In this document: positions 32,201 to 44,069 of the stretch, piece after piece
Position numbering within the stretch: position 1 is the first letter of the stretch
Layout: each line of letters opens with the position of its first letter
Assembly (NCBI GenBank): GCA_948474755.1
Contig: CAOLHI010001663.1
Coordinates: 286,818-350,817 of the forward strand
Reading direction: 5' to 3'
From: Ctenosaura bakeri
Taxonomy: Eukaryota; Chordata; Lepidosauria; Squamata; Iguanidae
DNA: 64,000 nt
Translations under genes and position numbers: made by a program
Notes under the pieces: model-generated
Databases searched by the model: none
What the model saw: only the letters and a program-made list of their open reading frames with translations
What the model was told of the DNA's origin: nothing

Positions 32201-34085
32201 CTACTCTCTGTAAGGTTCCTGACCCTTCCCCATAAGTAGATTCCCTCTGAAAGATAGACATAGGTTTCACTGTATATATACCCACATTGTACTGGGCTCC
32301 TTGCCCAATGCATTCTCTGGAAGGCTTTTTATTTCTTTTCCTCACACATTATGCAATACTACATATACCAGTGATCCCCTGAAATCAACAATGAAATCAG
32401 ATTAAAAAATAAATCCATAATATTAAAAAGGGATGAAACACAGCTTCAAGCTACAAGGACATCCATTTTCTAGACTTAAAAGCTGTGGCAGTGTGATATT
32501 CATAATTGTTGATGGGAGTATTTTGTTCCTTTGGGCAGTGATTCCTCTTTCAAACCACATACAACATTCTGAAAAAAAAATGTTTTTCACCAGGTACATA
32601 GTTTTCCAATGCTTAGATACCTCTTAGCCTTCCACCTTCTCCCACTGCAGTGTTTCCTCTGCTGTTCCTCTCCTCTTTCCCTCTGTTTCCTTTTTGTTTC
32701 TCTTTTGTAACCTGGTGCCCATTCAGTCTTTCCATTTGTGCTCCCCTCCCACCTTATCAGGCAACATAATTCGCTCACCACAGATAACACGGACCCTGTG
32801 GAGAGATGCATTAGCTACAGTTACCTACCAGTGCTCTGGAGAAATAGATTTCTCAGGTTTGCCTATAGCTTCTCCATTCTACTGGGGAAGGTTAAGAAAG
32901 GCTATCATTGAGTCACTGGAAGCTATGGACAGATTTTATTAGGTAAAATTGATTCAACATTTAAAAAAATAAAATACCTGTGAAGTGTACAACCCTAAGG
33001 TTGCTTTGGTATGCAGGTGTCTTATGTTCCACCATCTTGAAACTGTTATGGATACAAACCCACAGTCGTATTCTCTTTTATTATTATAGTTGTGGATGGG
33101 CCTGGTGATCAGTTTATGTCCCAATATTCTCTGGAGGGCATGTGGACAGGTAAAAATGCCCTGAAATCCAAATCAAAATGGAGAAGTCCATTTCTGATTT
33201 TGGAAAAAAAAATACGTATTTTTTAATGTTAAACCATGCGGGGGTGCAGCCTATAATCTATTTAAAAGGTGAATTGGTGTTCTTGGAGGCATCCAGAAGT
33301 GACATCACACACCCCCTCCTCCTCCTGATCTAGAAAAAGAGTGGTCTATGGATTGACTATGTTTGGCCAGAGATTCATTTTCCATACCCCTGTCCTGTCA
33401 TGTTAGAAGTGGAAGTAAGCTATATTACTCCAAAGGCAGCTATACTATAATGTTTCCTTTTAAGGTCAGAAAGAAAAAGTAGACAACATGACTATAAAAC
33501 AGGCCTGAAAAATCTTTGGCCTTCTAGATAGTTTGGGCTTCAGTTCCCATCCAGCATGGAAACAGCAAGGTGTTATGCAGTCTTAAGCATGTGTAAGGCC
33601 CAATTGTATTTGGAGCGCAACTACCAGTTAGTATGACAGCTGCTTTAACCACATTCAGCACTCTCACTCAGTTTTGAATCATGAGGCTTGAGTCCTGCTC
33701 GCTCCCTCTTTGCTATAGATTCATTGTGGGCTTAAAGCAAGATTATCAATATGCCACATACAGTACATGGCTCCACAGAAGCTGGAGTAAGTTCTCCAAT
33801 TTCCAAGCAAGGGCAATAATCCAGGACAAGCTAACTATGAAGAAGCAACACGAGTGTGAAAGAAAACTCCTTCATGAGCTATAGCAAGTGGATACATCCT
33901 ACATATGGCATGAAATGGCAAGTGGGTCTGGGAAAGGTACCCATTCTACTGAATCTCTCTCTCCCTCTTTCTCTCTCCCGCTCCTTCTCTCCCTCCTGTA
34001 AGCACCCCAGAAGCAGGGAGATTTTACAGAAATGTGTATTCTTATGAGTACCTTTATGTATTTTATTTTACACCAGGATCTCTTT
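29240..34085. other. Long stretch without recognisable genes
   Basis: 4.8 kb of AT-rich DNA. A foldback hAT-like relic lies at about 31,500-31,620. Diverged repeats of a CTTTTCCTGCC...TTTTAGCAAC segment appear near 30,620-30,700 and 30,850-30,920. A CT-rich run lies at 33,950-33,995. No open frame with exon boundaries was found. Confidence 0.4.
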
Positions 34086-34087
34086 CA

Positions 34088-34262
34088 TGCTACCTAATTA
34101 TAGCCGTTTGATCCCACATTAACTACTTTATGAAGTATTTAGAATTCTCACCCAGAGAATTTTAATGCCTCATCAGACTACAAACCCCAAACTTCCACAG
34201 GATGCAGCCATAACAGTTAAAGGGAGATCAAGCTGTTATAACTGTGTAGTGTGAAAGAGCCC
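34088..34262. mobile_element. MITE of the CATGGCAG-type family
   Basis: The right half reads CTACAAACCCCAAACTTCC, GGATGCAGCCATAACAG and ends AACTGTGTAGTGTGAAAGAG. It is related to the Harbinger-like MITEs but with GTGTGAAAG ends and a GCCATGGCAG-like segment. The left half is decayed. Confidence 0.6.
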
Positions 34263-34291
34263 TGTGTCTCCATGTCAGTCATTCATAATGC

Positions 34292-34343
34292 CTTGACATT
34301 ATGGTTCTGCAATGCCTGTTGGTAGAATAGAGTGAGCCACAGT
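34292..34343. repeat. 52-bp segment shared with 35,162
   Basis: Begins CTTGACATTATGGTTCTGC and ends GAGTGAGCCACAGT. It is identical but for one base to 35,162-35,213, 870 bases away, where its 3' part is further repeated. No homology to the SINEs or MITEs was seen. Confidence 0.8.
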
Positions 34344-35161
34344 GACTCCCAATTAATAGTTTTGGTTAAATAGTTACATTGGAATTGGGACTATCCACGT
34401 AACTACTTACTGATGTCATGACCCATCTTAACATAACATTACAAACTGGGGTGTACAGTGGTGTGGCACGTACAACCCAAATTGCACCAAGTGATTATCT
34501 TTTATTGTCTAACTATTTGACATCATGTCTTGCATTCCAGTAGGTTGGGGTGAAAGTCATGCCACCCCATAGCCTTTTGAGGGGTTCCAAATTCTCTCCT
34601 CATTTTTGAGAAAAATAATAATCTCAAACCCACTTTATTCTACTGAGAATTGACTTCAAGTGGGGAATCTGAGAAGCTGAAAAGGGCTTCTTGGCATGTG
34701 ATTCCAGCAAGTGATAAGGTGGTTAGAATGTGCCTAGATTCCTCATCTAGCAGAAATTAGCCATGTCCTGATATGGTGATGCTTTGTATCTATCTGTTTG
34801 ACAACACTGGGAGTGAATGGTGAGGGAAGACTGGAGAAATGGACACAGATTAGATTCTACTGTAATAAGTAGAGATAGGACTATGCTTTAAGGGTGCCAT
34901 TTAGCTGGGAGATTAGATGGTTTTAAAATGGATTAGATGAATCAATGAATCATAAGTCTGTGACCTGAAATATACTCCTGTTGACCACATGTTGAAGTAG
35001 AGTAACAAGAGCTAGTTACTGTCACTGCTGTGGTCTCGGTGGGAGAGAAGAACAAGTAGGCACAGCTCCATTATGCCTAGGCCCTGCACCTGGGGAAAGG
35101 CCCTCTCTCCATCCCAGATGCTGCTACATTGGCCTCCAGAGAAGGAGAAGAGCAGCCTTCT

Positions 35162-35291
35162 CTTGACATTATGGTCCTGCAATGCCTGTTGGTAGAATAG
35201 AGTGAGCCACAGTCCAATGCCTGCAATGCCTGTTGGTAGAATAGAGTGAGCCACAGTTCTGCAATGCCCGTTGGTAGAATAGAGTGAGCCA
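35162..35291. repeat. Short tandem array of a 36-44-bp unit
   Basis: The unit CTGCAATGCCTGTTGGTAGA...GTGAGCCACAGT occurs three times (about 35,177-35,213, 35,221-35,257 and 35,259-35,291), with an additional copy at 34,308-34,343. Copies are almost identical. The minus-strand frames across it are artefacts of the repeat. Confidence 0.85.
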
Positions 35292-35433
35292 TCTGCTGGA
35301 CTTAATCTCTTCCCCTACAGCCATCCCCCTTTCCTTTTGTGGGATGTCTTTTTAGATTGCAAGCTTAAGATTGGGGAACTATCAACAGCTTTAAATCTCT
35401 CATGTAAAGTGCCATGTACACTGATGGCAATAT

Positions 35434-35510
35434 ATATATATATAGCTAGATGATGATGATGGTGATGATGTGATGATGGTGATGATGATGATGATCATCA
35501 TCATCTCTTG
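35434..35510. repeat. GAT/ATC trinucleotide repeat with inversion
   Basis: Interrupted GATGATGAT runs switch to ATCATCATC at about 35,492, so the 3' end forms a short perfect inverted repeat. Confidence 0.85.
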
Positions 35511-36050
35511 GTCTTACTCTGTTTGTGAGCTTCTTGGGTGCTATACGACTTGGTCTTGAGAGGCTTTGATCCCAGAGGATTATGGATTGTAATGAGGGAG
35601 TACTCACTGACATCAGTGAGACCATTGGAGTAGTAGTACTGTGAAAACTTGGGCTGGATGTAGTAGCCATGATGAACTGTACCACTGCAAAGGCACTGTC
35701 TCACTCACCTGAAAATCTCAACTGGGAAAACACCTGTGTTGTCATTTCAGTTTCTCATTTTTGAAAAGGGAATAATAGAAGCCTCCTTCACAGAACCATT
35801 GCAAGGACCAATCTGATAAAGCACACTGCAGATTAGATTACTGACATGTTCATAGGGAATGTATGGCTCTCCAGATGCAACTTCCTTCATCCCACACTAC
35901 TGGATATGCTGGCTAGGACGAGTGGTGGCTGATGGCTTTGGTGTCAGTAGGGCAGTGAATTTATGCTAGGATTTAGTCTGAACTTTGCAGGAGCTATCCA
36001 ATATGCTGAACCTATTGAAAATCCAGACTAAAGCCATTTAAGGCCTCAAA

Positions 36051-36138
36051 GGCCCCTTCCTCAGCTGCAAATCCCAGGATTCCATAGGATGCTGAAAGTG
36101 GAATAATAGCAGTATAATAGCCTGGTGCAGAAATGGCC
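36051..36138. mobile_element. Harbinger-like MITE, right half
   Basis: CTGCAAATCCCAGGATTCC, GTGGAATAATAGCAGTAT and GGTGCAGAAATGGCC form a right arm. The left arm is absent. Confidence 0.8.
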
Positions 36139-36291
36139 TAAAACCTATGACAGATTCATCATTTCATTGACATGGAAGGTACCAGCTGCCACTAGTTAGG
36201 ACTTACAGGAGTTGCAGTCCAACAACATCTGGAGAACCACATGTGTTTCCTTTCCTTGACAGAAATGAGAGGGAATAATAGCATCTCAGAT

Positions 36292-36510
36292 CCAGCATGG
36301 TGTAGTAGTTTGAGTGCTGAACTAAGTCTTCAGGAAACTAGGTTTCAAATGTCTGCTCAGCCACACAAACCCACTGGATGACTTTGGGCAGGTCACACTC
36401 CTGCACCTTTAGAGGAAGGCAATGGCAATCTCCTCTCAATAAATCTTGCCAAGAAAACTATAAGTTCACTTTAAGTCAGAGTCAACTTGAAGGCACATAA
36501 GAACAACAAC
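36292..36510 (+). mobile_element. CAA-tailed tRNA-derived SINE
   Basis: Full length: the head CCAGCATGGTGTAGTAGTTTG, box B-like GGTTTCAAATGTC, body ACTTTGGGCAGGTCACAC, core GGCAATGGCAATCTCC and tail AAGAACAACAAC. Confidence 0.88.
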
Positions 36511-37060
36511 ATAGATGAAATAGTAGTTAGTGCACTGGCTAAACTAATTTGTGCACTGAGTTGTACGAGACAAACCCATCCCTGTGACATAGTACAGGAT
36601 ATAGTATTTTAGAAGACTGATGCTTAGAAAACCCACTGTTTTTCTACCAGCCTTTGTCTTAACCCAATTTTTTTTCACTCCATGATGTGGTTGACGGTTC
36701 TCAGGGAGATTATCACACTCATACTTGTTATTTTCAGCCTTGGTCAATGTGGAAAAAGCCTTCAGTAGGTTCACACAGGGTTTCCTAGGGGCCCTTGTCC
36801 ATTCCATTTCAGGATTCTTTAGTCTTCAAGACAATTTGCATAAATTACAGATAATTACACTATCATGTCTGACAGTCACTCCAGCTTAATTAGGGTTTTG
36901 TGAGGTGAAGGAGGAGAAGGAGCATGCAGGGAGGGAAAGCAAAAAGGGAATAGTAAGTAGAGATACTGATACATTCTCTCATTTCATATGAGATATGAAG
37001 AAGAAACAGGCCCAAAGTGTTCTCCTACAGTAGCAACATTAAGAAAAGCACTACAGCAAG

Positions 37061-37310
37061 AACCAGCATGGTACAGTGGTTTGAACATTGGACAATGACT
37101 CTGGAGACAAGGGTTTGATTCCCTGCTCAGCTATGGAAACCTACTGGGTGACCTTGGGCAAGTCACACTCCCTCAGCCTCAGAGGAAGGCAAAGGCAAAC
37201 TCCCTTTGAACAAATCTTGCCAGGAAAACCTCATGACAGGTTTGTTCTAGGGTTGCCATAAGTCAGAAATGACTTGAAGGCACACGACGACGACGACAAC
37301 AACAACAACA
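37061..37310 (+). mobile_element. CAA-tailed tRNA-derived SINE
   Basis: Full length and well preserved, from AACCAGCATGGTACAGTGG and GGTTTGATTCCCTGC (box B) to the 3' GACTTGAAGGCACACG, with a mixed (ACG)n(ACA)n tail. Confidence 0.92.
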
Positions 37311-38004
37311 CTACAGTGCAAGTCTAAGTAAACTAGCTTCAGAAAATTCTCGATTCTCAAGTCTTGCTGTGCAGCTAGAAGGTTGCTCCAAATTCCTTGG
37401 AGAAAAGGGTGCACTGACAAAATGGAAGAACAGTTAATTCTGCATCAACTTGTTCCACAGACTCGGGTTACAAAGAAGTAGCTTGGTCTGAGCTTAGAAA
37501 AATTACTCTTTTGGATTCAAACCTCCAGAATACCATAGCATTCTGGGAGCGGTAGTCCAGAAAAGTAACTTTTCCAAGCTCTGGACCTGATTATTGCTCC
37601 CTCATCCATCCCTCGACTTTCATGAAAAATAGGACAGGGCTTCTGAATCTTTAATAGTTCTGCGAAAGAGGAAATTTGGGCAAAAGTGTCTTGCCATTCA
37701 AATAACATCTAATGAAATTCCCTGTTCTGCTTGTAAAGATCCTTTGAGAATGAGAGCAGGGCCCTTGAAAGTACCCATCAACAGTGAGCCCCTGGACAGT
37801 AGACAGAGAACAACACTGCAGAACACCCAGTTACAATTTTTCCGATAAGACTGAGAAGTATTTTTATTTAACTTACTATAGCTGTTTCCATACAGGTCTG
37901 TATATTAATTAACCTCTCCTAATTTTGTGACTTCCTTTGTCCCCCTTCTCAGTGATGCCTTTCCTTTTTCTGTGATAGCTGTGTGAGCTTGTTGTTGTTG
38001 TTGT

Positions 38005-38400
38005 TGTTTTGTTATTCCTGCCTTTCTCCCCAACAGTGGGACTCAAGGTAGCTAGCAACATTATAATAGTACAAATTAAAACATCCACAAAAATAGAAAA
38101 TTTAAAAAACAATTAAACCAGTTATAAATTTAAAACATAAAAGTATTAAGTACATTAAAATACATTAAAAAAAACCTATACCAACCTTAAAACAGAGTTC
38201 GACAGCATCAAGAGTCCCAAAGCCTGACAGTACAAAAATGTCTTAAACCATCAGAAGGACAGCAAGGATGGGGGCACCTTGGCCTCTCTCTGGAGAGGGA
38301 GTTCCAAAATCTGGGAGCAGCCACCAAGAAGGCTCTCTCCCTTCTTCATCCATAAACCTGAAATCTGCAAGGACAATCACCATGGCCATCACACCAGTCT
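38005..38400 (-). mobile_element. L2-type LINE 3' end, minus orientation
   Basis: TTCCTGCCTTTCTCCCCAAC is the reversed L2-like terminus, followed by an A-rich reversed 3' UTR. GGAGAGGGAGTTCCAAAATC is the reversed WNSLP-type ORF2 end (GGGAGTTCC encodes it on the minus strand). Confidence 0.7.
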
Positions 38401-39114
38401 CCCAAGCATAACTGTTTGGAAGCTTCTGAATCATGCAATGAAAGAGCATCTGTCATATGGACAACCCCATGTTTCCTGGCAGAAGGCAAAAGAAGAGAAG
38501 TCATGTATGGAATTGGACTATGCCATATGTTGGTTTCTACATCAGGTATATGCAATCAGTCAGGTGAATGGTGCAAGGTTAGCCCTTCTCATTACAAATA
38601 TTTCAGGATTGTAGGAGGAAACCCATAGTTCCTGAGGCACTATTAAACCCTGTACTGTTACCAGAGGCTGCCACCTACTGGGATAAAAGGGAGAGCATAC
38701 TAATCTCCTTGATAAAGTTTGTGTACATAATTCTTTTTCTTTAAAAAAAAAAGGTGATCAAAACACTTTTATCCCATCTTGTCCTTCAGAGTGGCCTGAA
38801 ATACTTAAAATGCACATGCACACACCAACATAATCTTGATTGATAAAAGCTGCAAAAGCTGAACAGCAGAAGCCATACAGTAAACCCAGCTAGAAAACAA
38901 ATGGGTTATCTGAGCAACAACAACTTTGACCCTCATGCCTAAAAATATAGCAGCTGGGAACCAGATGTGTCTCTCAAAATAGCCAGTTCCAAAGTTTGGA
39001 CACCATGACCATCTCATATGAAGAAAATGCTGGACTAGATAAGCATTTAATTTGATCCAGTGTGGTTGTTCTATTCTTACGCAATTCAAAGAACATATCT
39101 CATAATAGTACTAA

Positions 39115-39310
39115 AGAGCCAGCATGGTACAGTGGTCTGAACATTGGACTACTACTCTGGAGACCAGAGTTCAATTCCCTTCTCAGCCACGGAAACCCAC
39201 TTGGTTACCTTGGGTGATTCACACACTCTCAGCCCCAGAAAACTCTGTGATAGGTTCACCTTAGAGTCATCATAAGTCAGAAATGACATAAAGGCATACA
39301 ACAACAACAA
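39115..39310 (+). mobile_element. CAA-tailed tRNA-derived SINE
   Basis: AGAGCCAGCATGGTACAGTG, then AGAGTTCAATTCCCTTC (box B), then GTCAGAAATGACATAAAGGC and (CAA)n. A central segment before the CCCAGAAAACTC part is shortened. Confidence 0.9.
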
Positions 39311-39844
39311 AGTAGGACACTAGGCAAGGCCATGCCTATCGATTTCAATGTATGAGTTGCAAAGAAGAGGATGGCCCTTCAATTTTTTTCTCATACATAC
39401 CTAGCTGTTAGGAATATGTCAGTTGCTTAGACGTAAACTCTAATGAGCCCAGTGGGTCTTATGTGCAGATAAGCTTGCATGTGTTCAGCCTAGCTGCTTT
39501 ATTTTATTTTGCCCATAACTTCACAAGAAAAAAATTAAGATCTATAAACGATTACTACCAGTCTGAAAACCAATTCATTAGATCTATAGAGCTTCATCAT
39601 ATTTTAACTCCAAGGTAATCTCCCTCCAAAAGAATACACTAGCATTGAAATGATTTTTCCTGTGTTTCTTCTGCAGTTGGACAACATACAAGCAGGGGTT
39701 TCAGCAAACTGAATGTAGTAGCCTTTTACCCACTTCTTGGGGGGAAAAGCAGCACAATAAATTTTGGGGCTCCTAATTTGTTCAAGAGGAAAATTCTCTA
39801 AGTGAAAATCAATCTTAGTTGAAGCATGGAGGCACTCCAAAACA

Positions 39845-39965
39845 CTTTGGGAAGCTTACTGTCAATCTTTTTTTTTATCTTTTAACTGTATTGTTTTTAT
39901 TTTAAATTATGTGCCACCTTGAATCCCAGTTTTGGGGAAAAGGTGGGGCATAAATAAAGTTAATA
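39845..39965 (+). mobile_element. L2-type LINE 3' terminus
   Basis: ATGTGCCACCTTGAATCCC, GTTTTGGGGAAAAGGTGGG and GCATAAATAAAG form the standard L2-like tail. Only about 120 bp are retained. Confidence 0.65.
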
Positions 39966-40890
39966 ACTATAACAGCACAGCCATACCACTTCCAACTGTC
40001 TTATGCTGGAAGGCACCTTTATACTATACCACCACTACAAAACAATAGTGCAACATTTGATGAGAATCTAGAGCTTACAAAGTCTCGTATAACAGAACCT
40101 CCACGACTAGATTCAACAACAGATACTCTGTATGCCTTTGAAAATGTTCTCTTGGAATTGCCAGATGTACAGCCCCAACATCTGACTTTATTACTTCCTC
40201 TTTTCTCCCTTATAATTTGATTTTATGTAATTATGCAAGTTTTAATTTAGTAGAAAATGTGATACTTCAGAGATAAAACTCTTTATCTCTCCTGTTTGTT
40301 CAGTGATTCTCTTTCACCATCCACATCCACCACTCTTATTCACTCTCTTCAGCTTCTTTTCTCAATTCCATTCTTTCTTTCCCTGTCCTCTTTGTAAGAG
40401 AAGTATAACAATTTCAACTAAATTCACACCTTGGAATTAATGTTCCTTGATGGACAAAGACCCTAGAATTTTAAGTTCAAAGGCCTTGATATAAAAGCAC
40501 AAGAAAACATCCCAAGAATGAACAGTATTTCTCATTTTCCTCCCTTCTTATCAGAATTGGAGACCAGTTATGACTGGACACAGACCTTCTCAGATATTGT
40601 AGCAGAATTTGGGAAACTTTTTTCCCCTCCCTCTGGGAAACCCACCAGGGGCAGATACAAGTAAAGCTTTGGAGACATAACAGGTCCCCATCCTGTAAGT
40701 TTAGATCACAACATGACAAAATGATTATATAGCTGCAATCCTATGTCTATTTACCACATAACTCAAGGGCATGTACTTCTAAGGAGAAACAGAGGAGTTG
40801 GCTGCTAGGTTCTTTTTCTTCCTCATGAGTAAGCATACTTGTGGTAGCTTAAGAACATGCTCCTTTGTGATTGCTAAATTCTTGCCTTGA

Positions 40891-41136
40891 GACATCATGG
40901 TATACCAGTTTGAATGTTGGATTGCAGTTCTGGAGACGGGGGTTCAAATCCGCACTTGGCCATCAAAACCCACTGGGTGACTTTGGACAAGCCACACTCC
41001 TTCAGCCTCAGAGGAGAGCAAAGGCAGAGCCCTTCTGAACAAACCTTGCCAAGAAAATCCCATGATAGGTTTGCCTTAGAGTCATTGTAAGTCAGAAATG
41101 ACTTGAAGGAACACAACAGCAGCAGTAGCAGTGGCA
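40891..41136 (+). mobile_element. CAA-tailed tRNA-derived SINE
   Basis: The head GACATCATGGTATACCAGTT, box B GGGTTCAAATCCGCAC, body and a CAGCAGCAGTAGCAGTGG tail are all present. Confidence 0.88.
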
Positions 41137-41139
41137 ACA

Positions 41140-42875
41140 TCTACAAAACAAAGATCTTGCCTTAGCTGTGATGGAGTGTGCAGCCTCATTAAATCACAAA
41201 ATGTCATGACTGGTTGGAGGATTCTAGGAGCTGCTGTCTGAAAAAGGTAACTTCTCCAATCTTTGAATCTAGCATAATGCTTCTTATCAATCTCAGCTTT
41301 TAGTCTTTTTTTTCGGCTATAGGGTGTGATGTAATTTTATTGTCAGCATTTGAACGTGTGTTGTATCATAGGCCAATGGCTTTTAGAATGCTGAATGTTT
41401 TTGTTTTTCAAAAGAAGTAACCAAATAGTAACTATTTTAGGCACTTTTAATTAACAGTTAGTAAACAGTTATTAAAACAAACTATAAGTACAGCAGTAAC
41501 CACTGTAATTACATTTGGGGCCCTGGAATGAGAATGGTAACTAATTACTTAAGGGAGAGAAAAAAAAATTCTCAGGCATTAGTTCAGTCCCAGACCACAA
41601 TGGTAAGATTCCTAGTTTAAATCCTTGAGATTCTGATATACTGGAACTCACACAACATAATAACTTGTCAAACATTCCTCTTATCCTCTATTGTCTTTGG
41701 CTGTGTCTCAAAGACAAAGCAATGTTATCCATTTTGTGGACTCGCGCTTTTGGAGGACAATGCGCTCAAACCTTCTCCCCTCCTAGAAGTAGTGCCTATA
41801 ATTATCTTTGGGCTCTCAGTACCTTGGATATCCTTATGTATTTGTCCGAAAGAGTACTGACCTCCTTGTTCTCCTTAGATTGGTCACGGTGACATTTCCA
41901 GATTTTTATTGAGGTCTTGAGGTCTGACTGATGAATTATGGGAGATGAGCAGGGGAGATCAAGAGGTTGGAAATGCAAGGCACAGAACAAGCAGCAATGA
42001 ATTTCCCTATCTGTTTTTTTCCCTCCTTCTCTCAAACCCTGTTTGTGGAGGGAAACAACATTGGAAAATACATTTTTTTAAAACAAGGAAGCAAATGAAA
42101 GGGGGTGGGTGGGTGGTTTGCGGTTCAATAGCTCTCAAGTTCTTTCTGCTTTGCAGAGCTTCAGAAGTGACACTGGCGTGTGATTCGATTAGGGAAAGCA
42201 CTTCACTTTCTACTGATTCCAAAATCTATTTGGCTTTCATTTGAGATTATGATGTAAATCCACCTCAACAGGCAGCAAGAAGCAGAGGCTCTTCCTTCCA
42301 AGATTGCACCCGTACATCCAAAATACATGCCCTTCTCTTCCCTTAACATAGTGGTGACCCTATTGACAAGTGATAGGATTGTGGGGGAAGCATACATCAG
42401 AGAGCAACAGCATGTGGAAGGGCAAGGGATGTAACCTGTTGTGATACTTAGAAAGTCTGTTGGCAAAAGAAAGTGGCTGGAGTTGGAATTCTGTGCCCCC
42501 AGGTGTTGCGCAGACCTATGAGTGATCTGTGTGCTCCTTAAAACCACTGCTGACTGCCTCCAAGCCTACGACACACACATGCCATTTTTCTCTCTGAAAA
42601 GTCTTGTTTTGTTTTGTGGCACCTTTCTAGCATTAAAAAACCTTTTGTGGGGCTACTGCATGCTATGTCAGCAGGCACCTCATCCTAAAATAGCTGCCTC
42701 CACCCAAAAACAGCAACTAGAAGCAATGCATTGTCTCTTCTGATCAATGGAAATGGCAGCCATGGTGATACCTTGCACCCTCTGGAGGAGCCAACAATCG
42801 GGCAGTGTGGTACTCTGGGCTCAAGAGCATGTCCACACCTGAAACTGGAGGTAAAAATGGCTAAAAGCCAACATG
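41140..42875. other. No gene seen
   Basis: Non-coding sequence without a recognised young element. Short open frames on both strands lack splice context. Confidence 0.35.
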
Positions 42876-42879
42876 ATTG

Positions 42880-43090
42880 ATTGATTTAGCTATTGAAGGA
42901 AATCATGGCTAGCTTTTTCCATTTTTTCATAAAAGACTTACTCAAAGTGGTTTGCAATTAAAACGAAAAGACACTAAAGCAACTATACCCTATCATTAAA
43001 GCACAGTAAAAGCAGCTGCAAAGCTAAAAACATAAAAGACAACACTTGCTGTCAGTAAGAAAAATTAAATGGCAATAAATTTTTGTTCAA
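42880..43090 (-). mobile_element. L2-type LINE 3' UTR, minus orientation
   Basis: An AT-rich reversed 3' UTR resembling 38,005-38,200, beginning near CAAAGTGGTTTGCAATTAAA and followed by ACATAAAAGACAACAC. Decayed. Confidence 0.45.
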
Positions 43091-43639
43091 AAAGAAAAGT
43101 CGTAAACTGCCAATATACATGCTGGCTGGGGGTGATGGGTGCTCTCATTCAACATACCAGAAGGCCGCTAGATTGATCGCAATTCATACAGAATGGCACT
43201 GCTGATTGTGGTTTATGAGGTCTAGGAAACCTTCAATAACTTCTTTTAGGGTGCTGTACCCTGAGAAATGGTGACAGTGTATCCTTAGTAAGATGTTTAT
43301 TTTAAGAATACAAGGATTTGGTTTTAATGTATGGAAAAAGCCATGCTATACAGTTCACTGACTCAAGTGGCATATTGCTTTGTGTGAGGTGCTATTGCTT
43401 TTTAACTTAGGTAGGGGACTGAATGTCTGAATGGTTAAGCAAAAACAATACATAAAACTTTGCATGTCTTGGAATTGGTTGCTATTTTGAATGATCTTGG
43501 AAGCCAAAAGGTGTTGTAGCCTTTTCATTTTCAAATAATGAAAAGTGCAGTACATAGAGAAACTAAAAGATTATGCAAGTGAGAAAAAAATGAATAGTAT
43601 CTGTGAATAAACACAAAATCCAGGGTTCAGTAATTGGAT

Positions 43640-44065
43640 CACTAAGGCCCTTTTTGCATGCCATTTCTCATGCAAAAGGACCTCCGGAGCATTGCGCGAT
43701 TGCGAGGACCATTCCACATGATGTTCTCACAATCGCACGATGCTGCCAGGGCCAGCAGGTGCCGATCATGCAATATATCATTTTTGGCTTCTTGCCGAAA
43801 ATGATGCATGATTGCATATTGCTCTCGGGCCCCACATGCACTTACTTTGAGTGTGGAGCCTCCAGAGACACAACTCTCATGCTTGCTCCCCCAGCGCAGC
43901 CTGGGAAAGTACCCGGCTGCGCTATGGCAGGGAGAGGCGGAGCCCTCACACTTCCTGCTGGCCAGCAGGCAGCTGCTGCGGAGCAGGAGCAGAGGGGACG
44001 TGAGTGCCTCTCACAAGAGGCTGCTCGTGCGATCCCTGCATGCCCACACTGGAATCAGGTAAGCT
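43640..44065. repeat. GC-rich repeat island
   Basis: A locally GC-rich block with CTCACAATCGCACGATG inverted against GCGCGATTGCGAGG, and GCGCAGCCTGGGAAAGTAC facing CCGGCTGCGCTATGGC. Similar composition and motifs (CCCCAGCGCAGC, GAGAGGCGG, CTCACAAGAGGC) occur at 48,830-49,224 and 63,313-63,777. This suggests a shared MITE-like family rather than a promoter. Confidence 0.5.
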
Positions 44066-44069
44066 GCAG

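Noticed and set aside
35446..35685. Histidine-rich minus-strand frame
   Set aside because: Produced by the GAT/ATC microsatellite.
36292..41136. tRNA genes
   Set aside because: tRNA-like heads with box B motifs belong to full SINEs with bodies and CAA tails; no intact cloverleaf was found.
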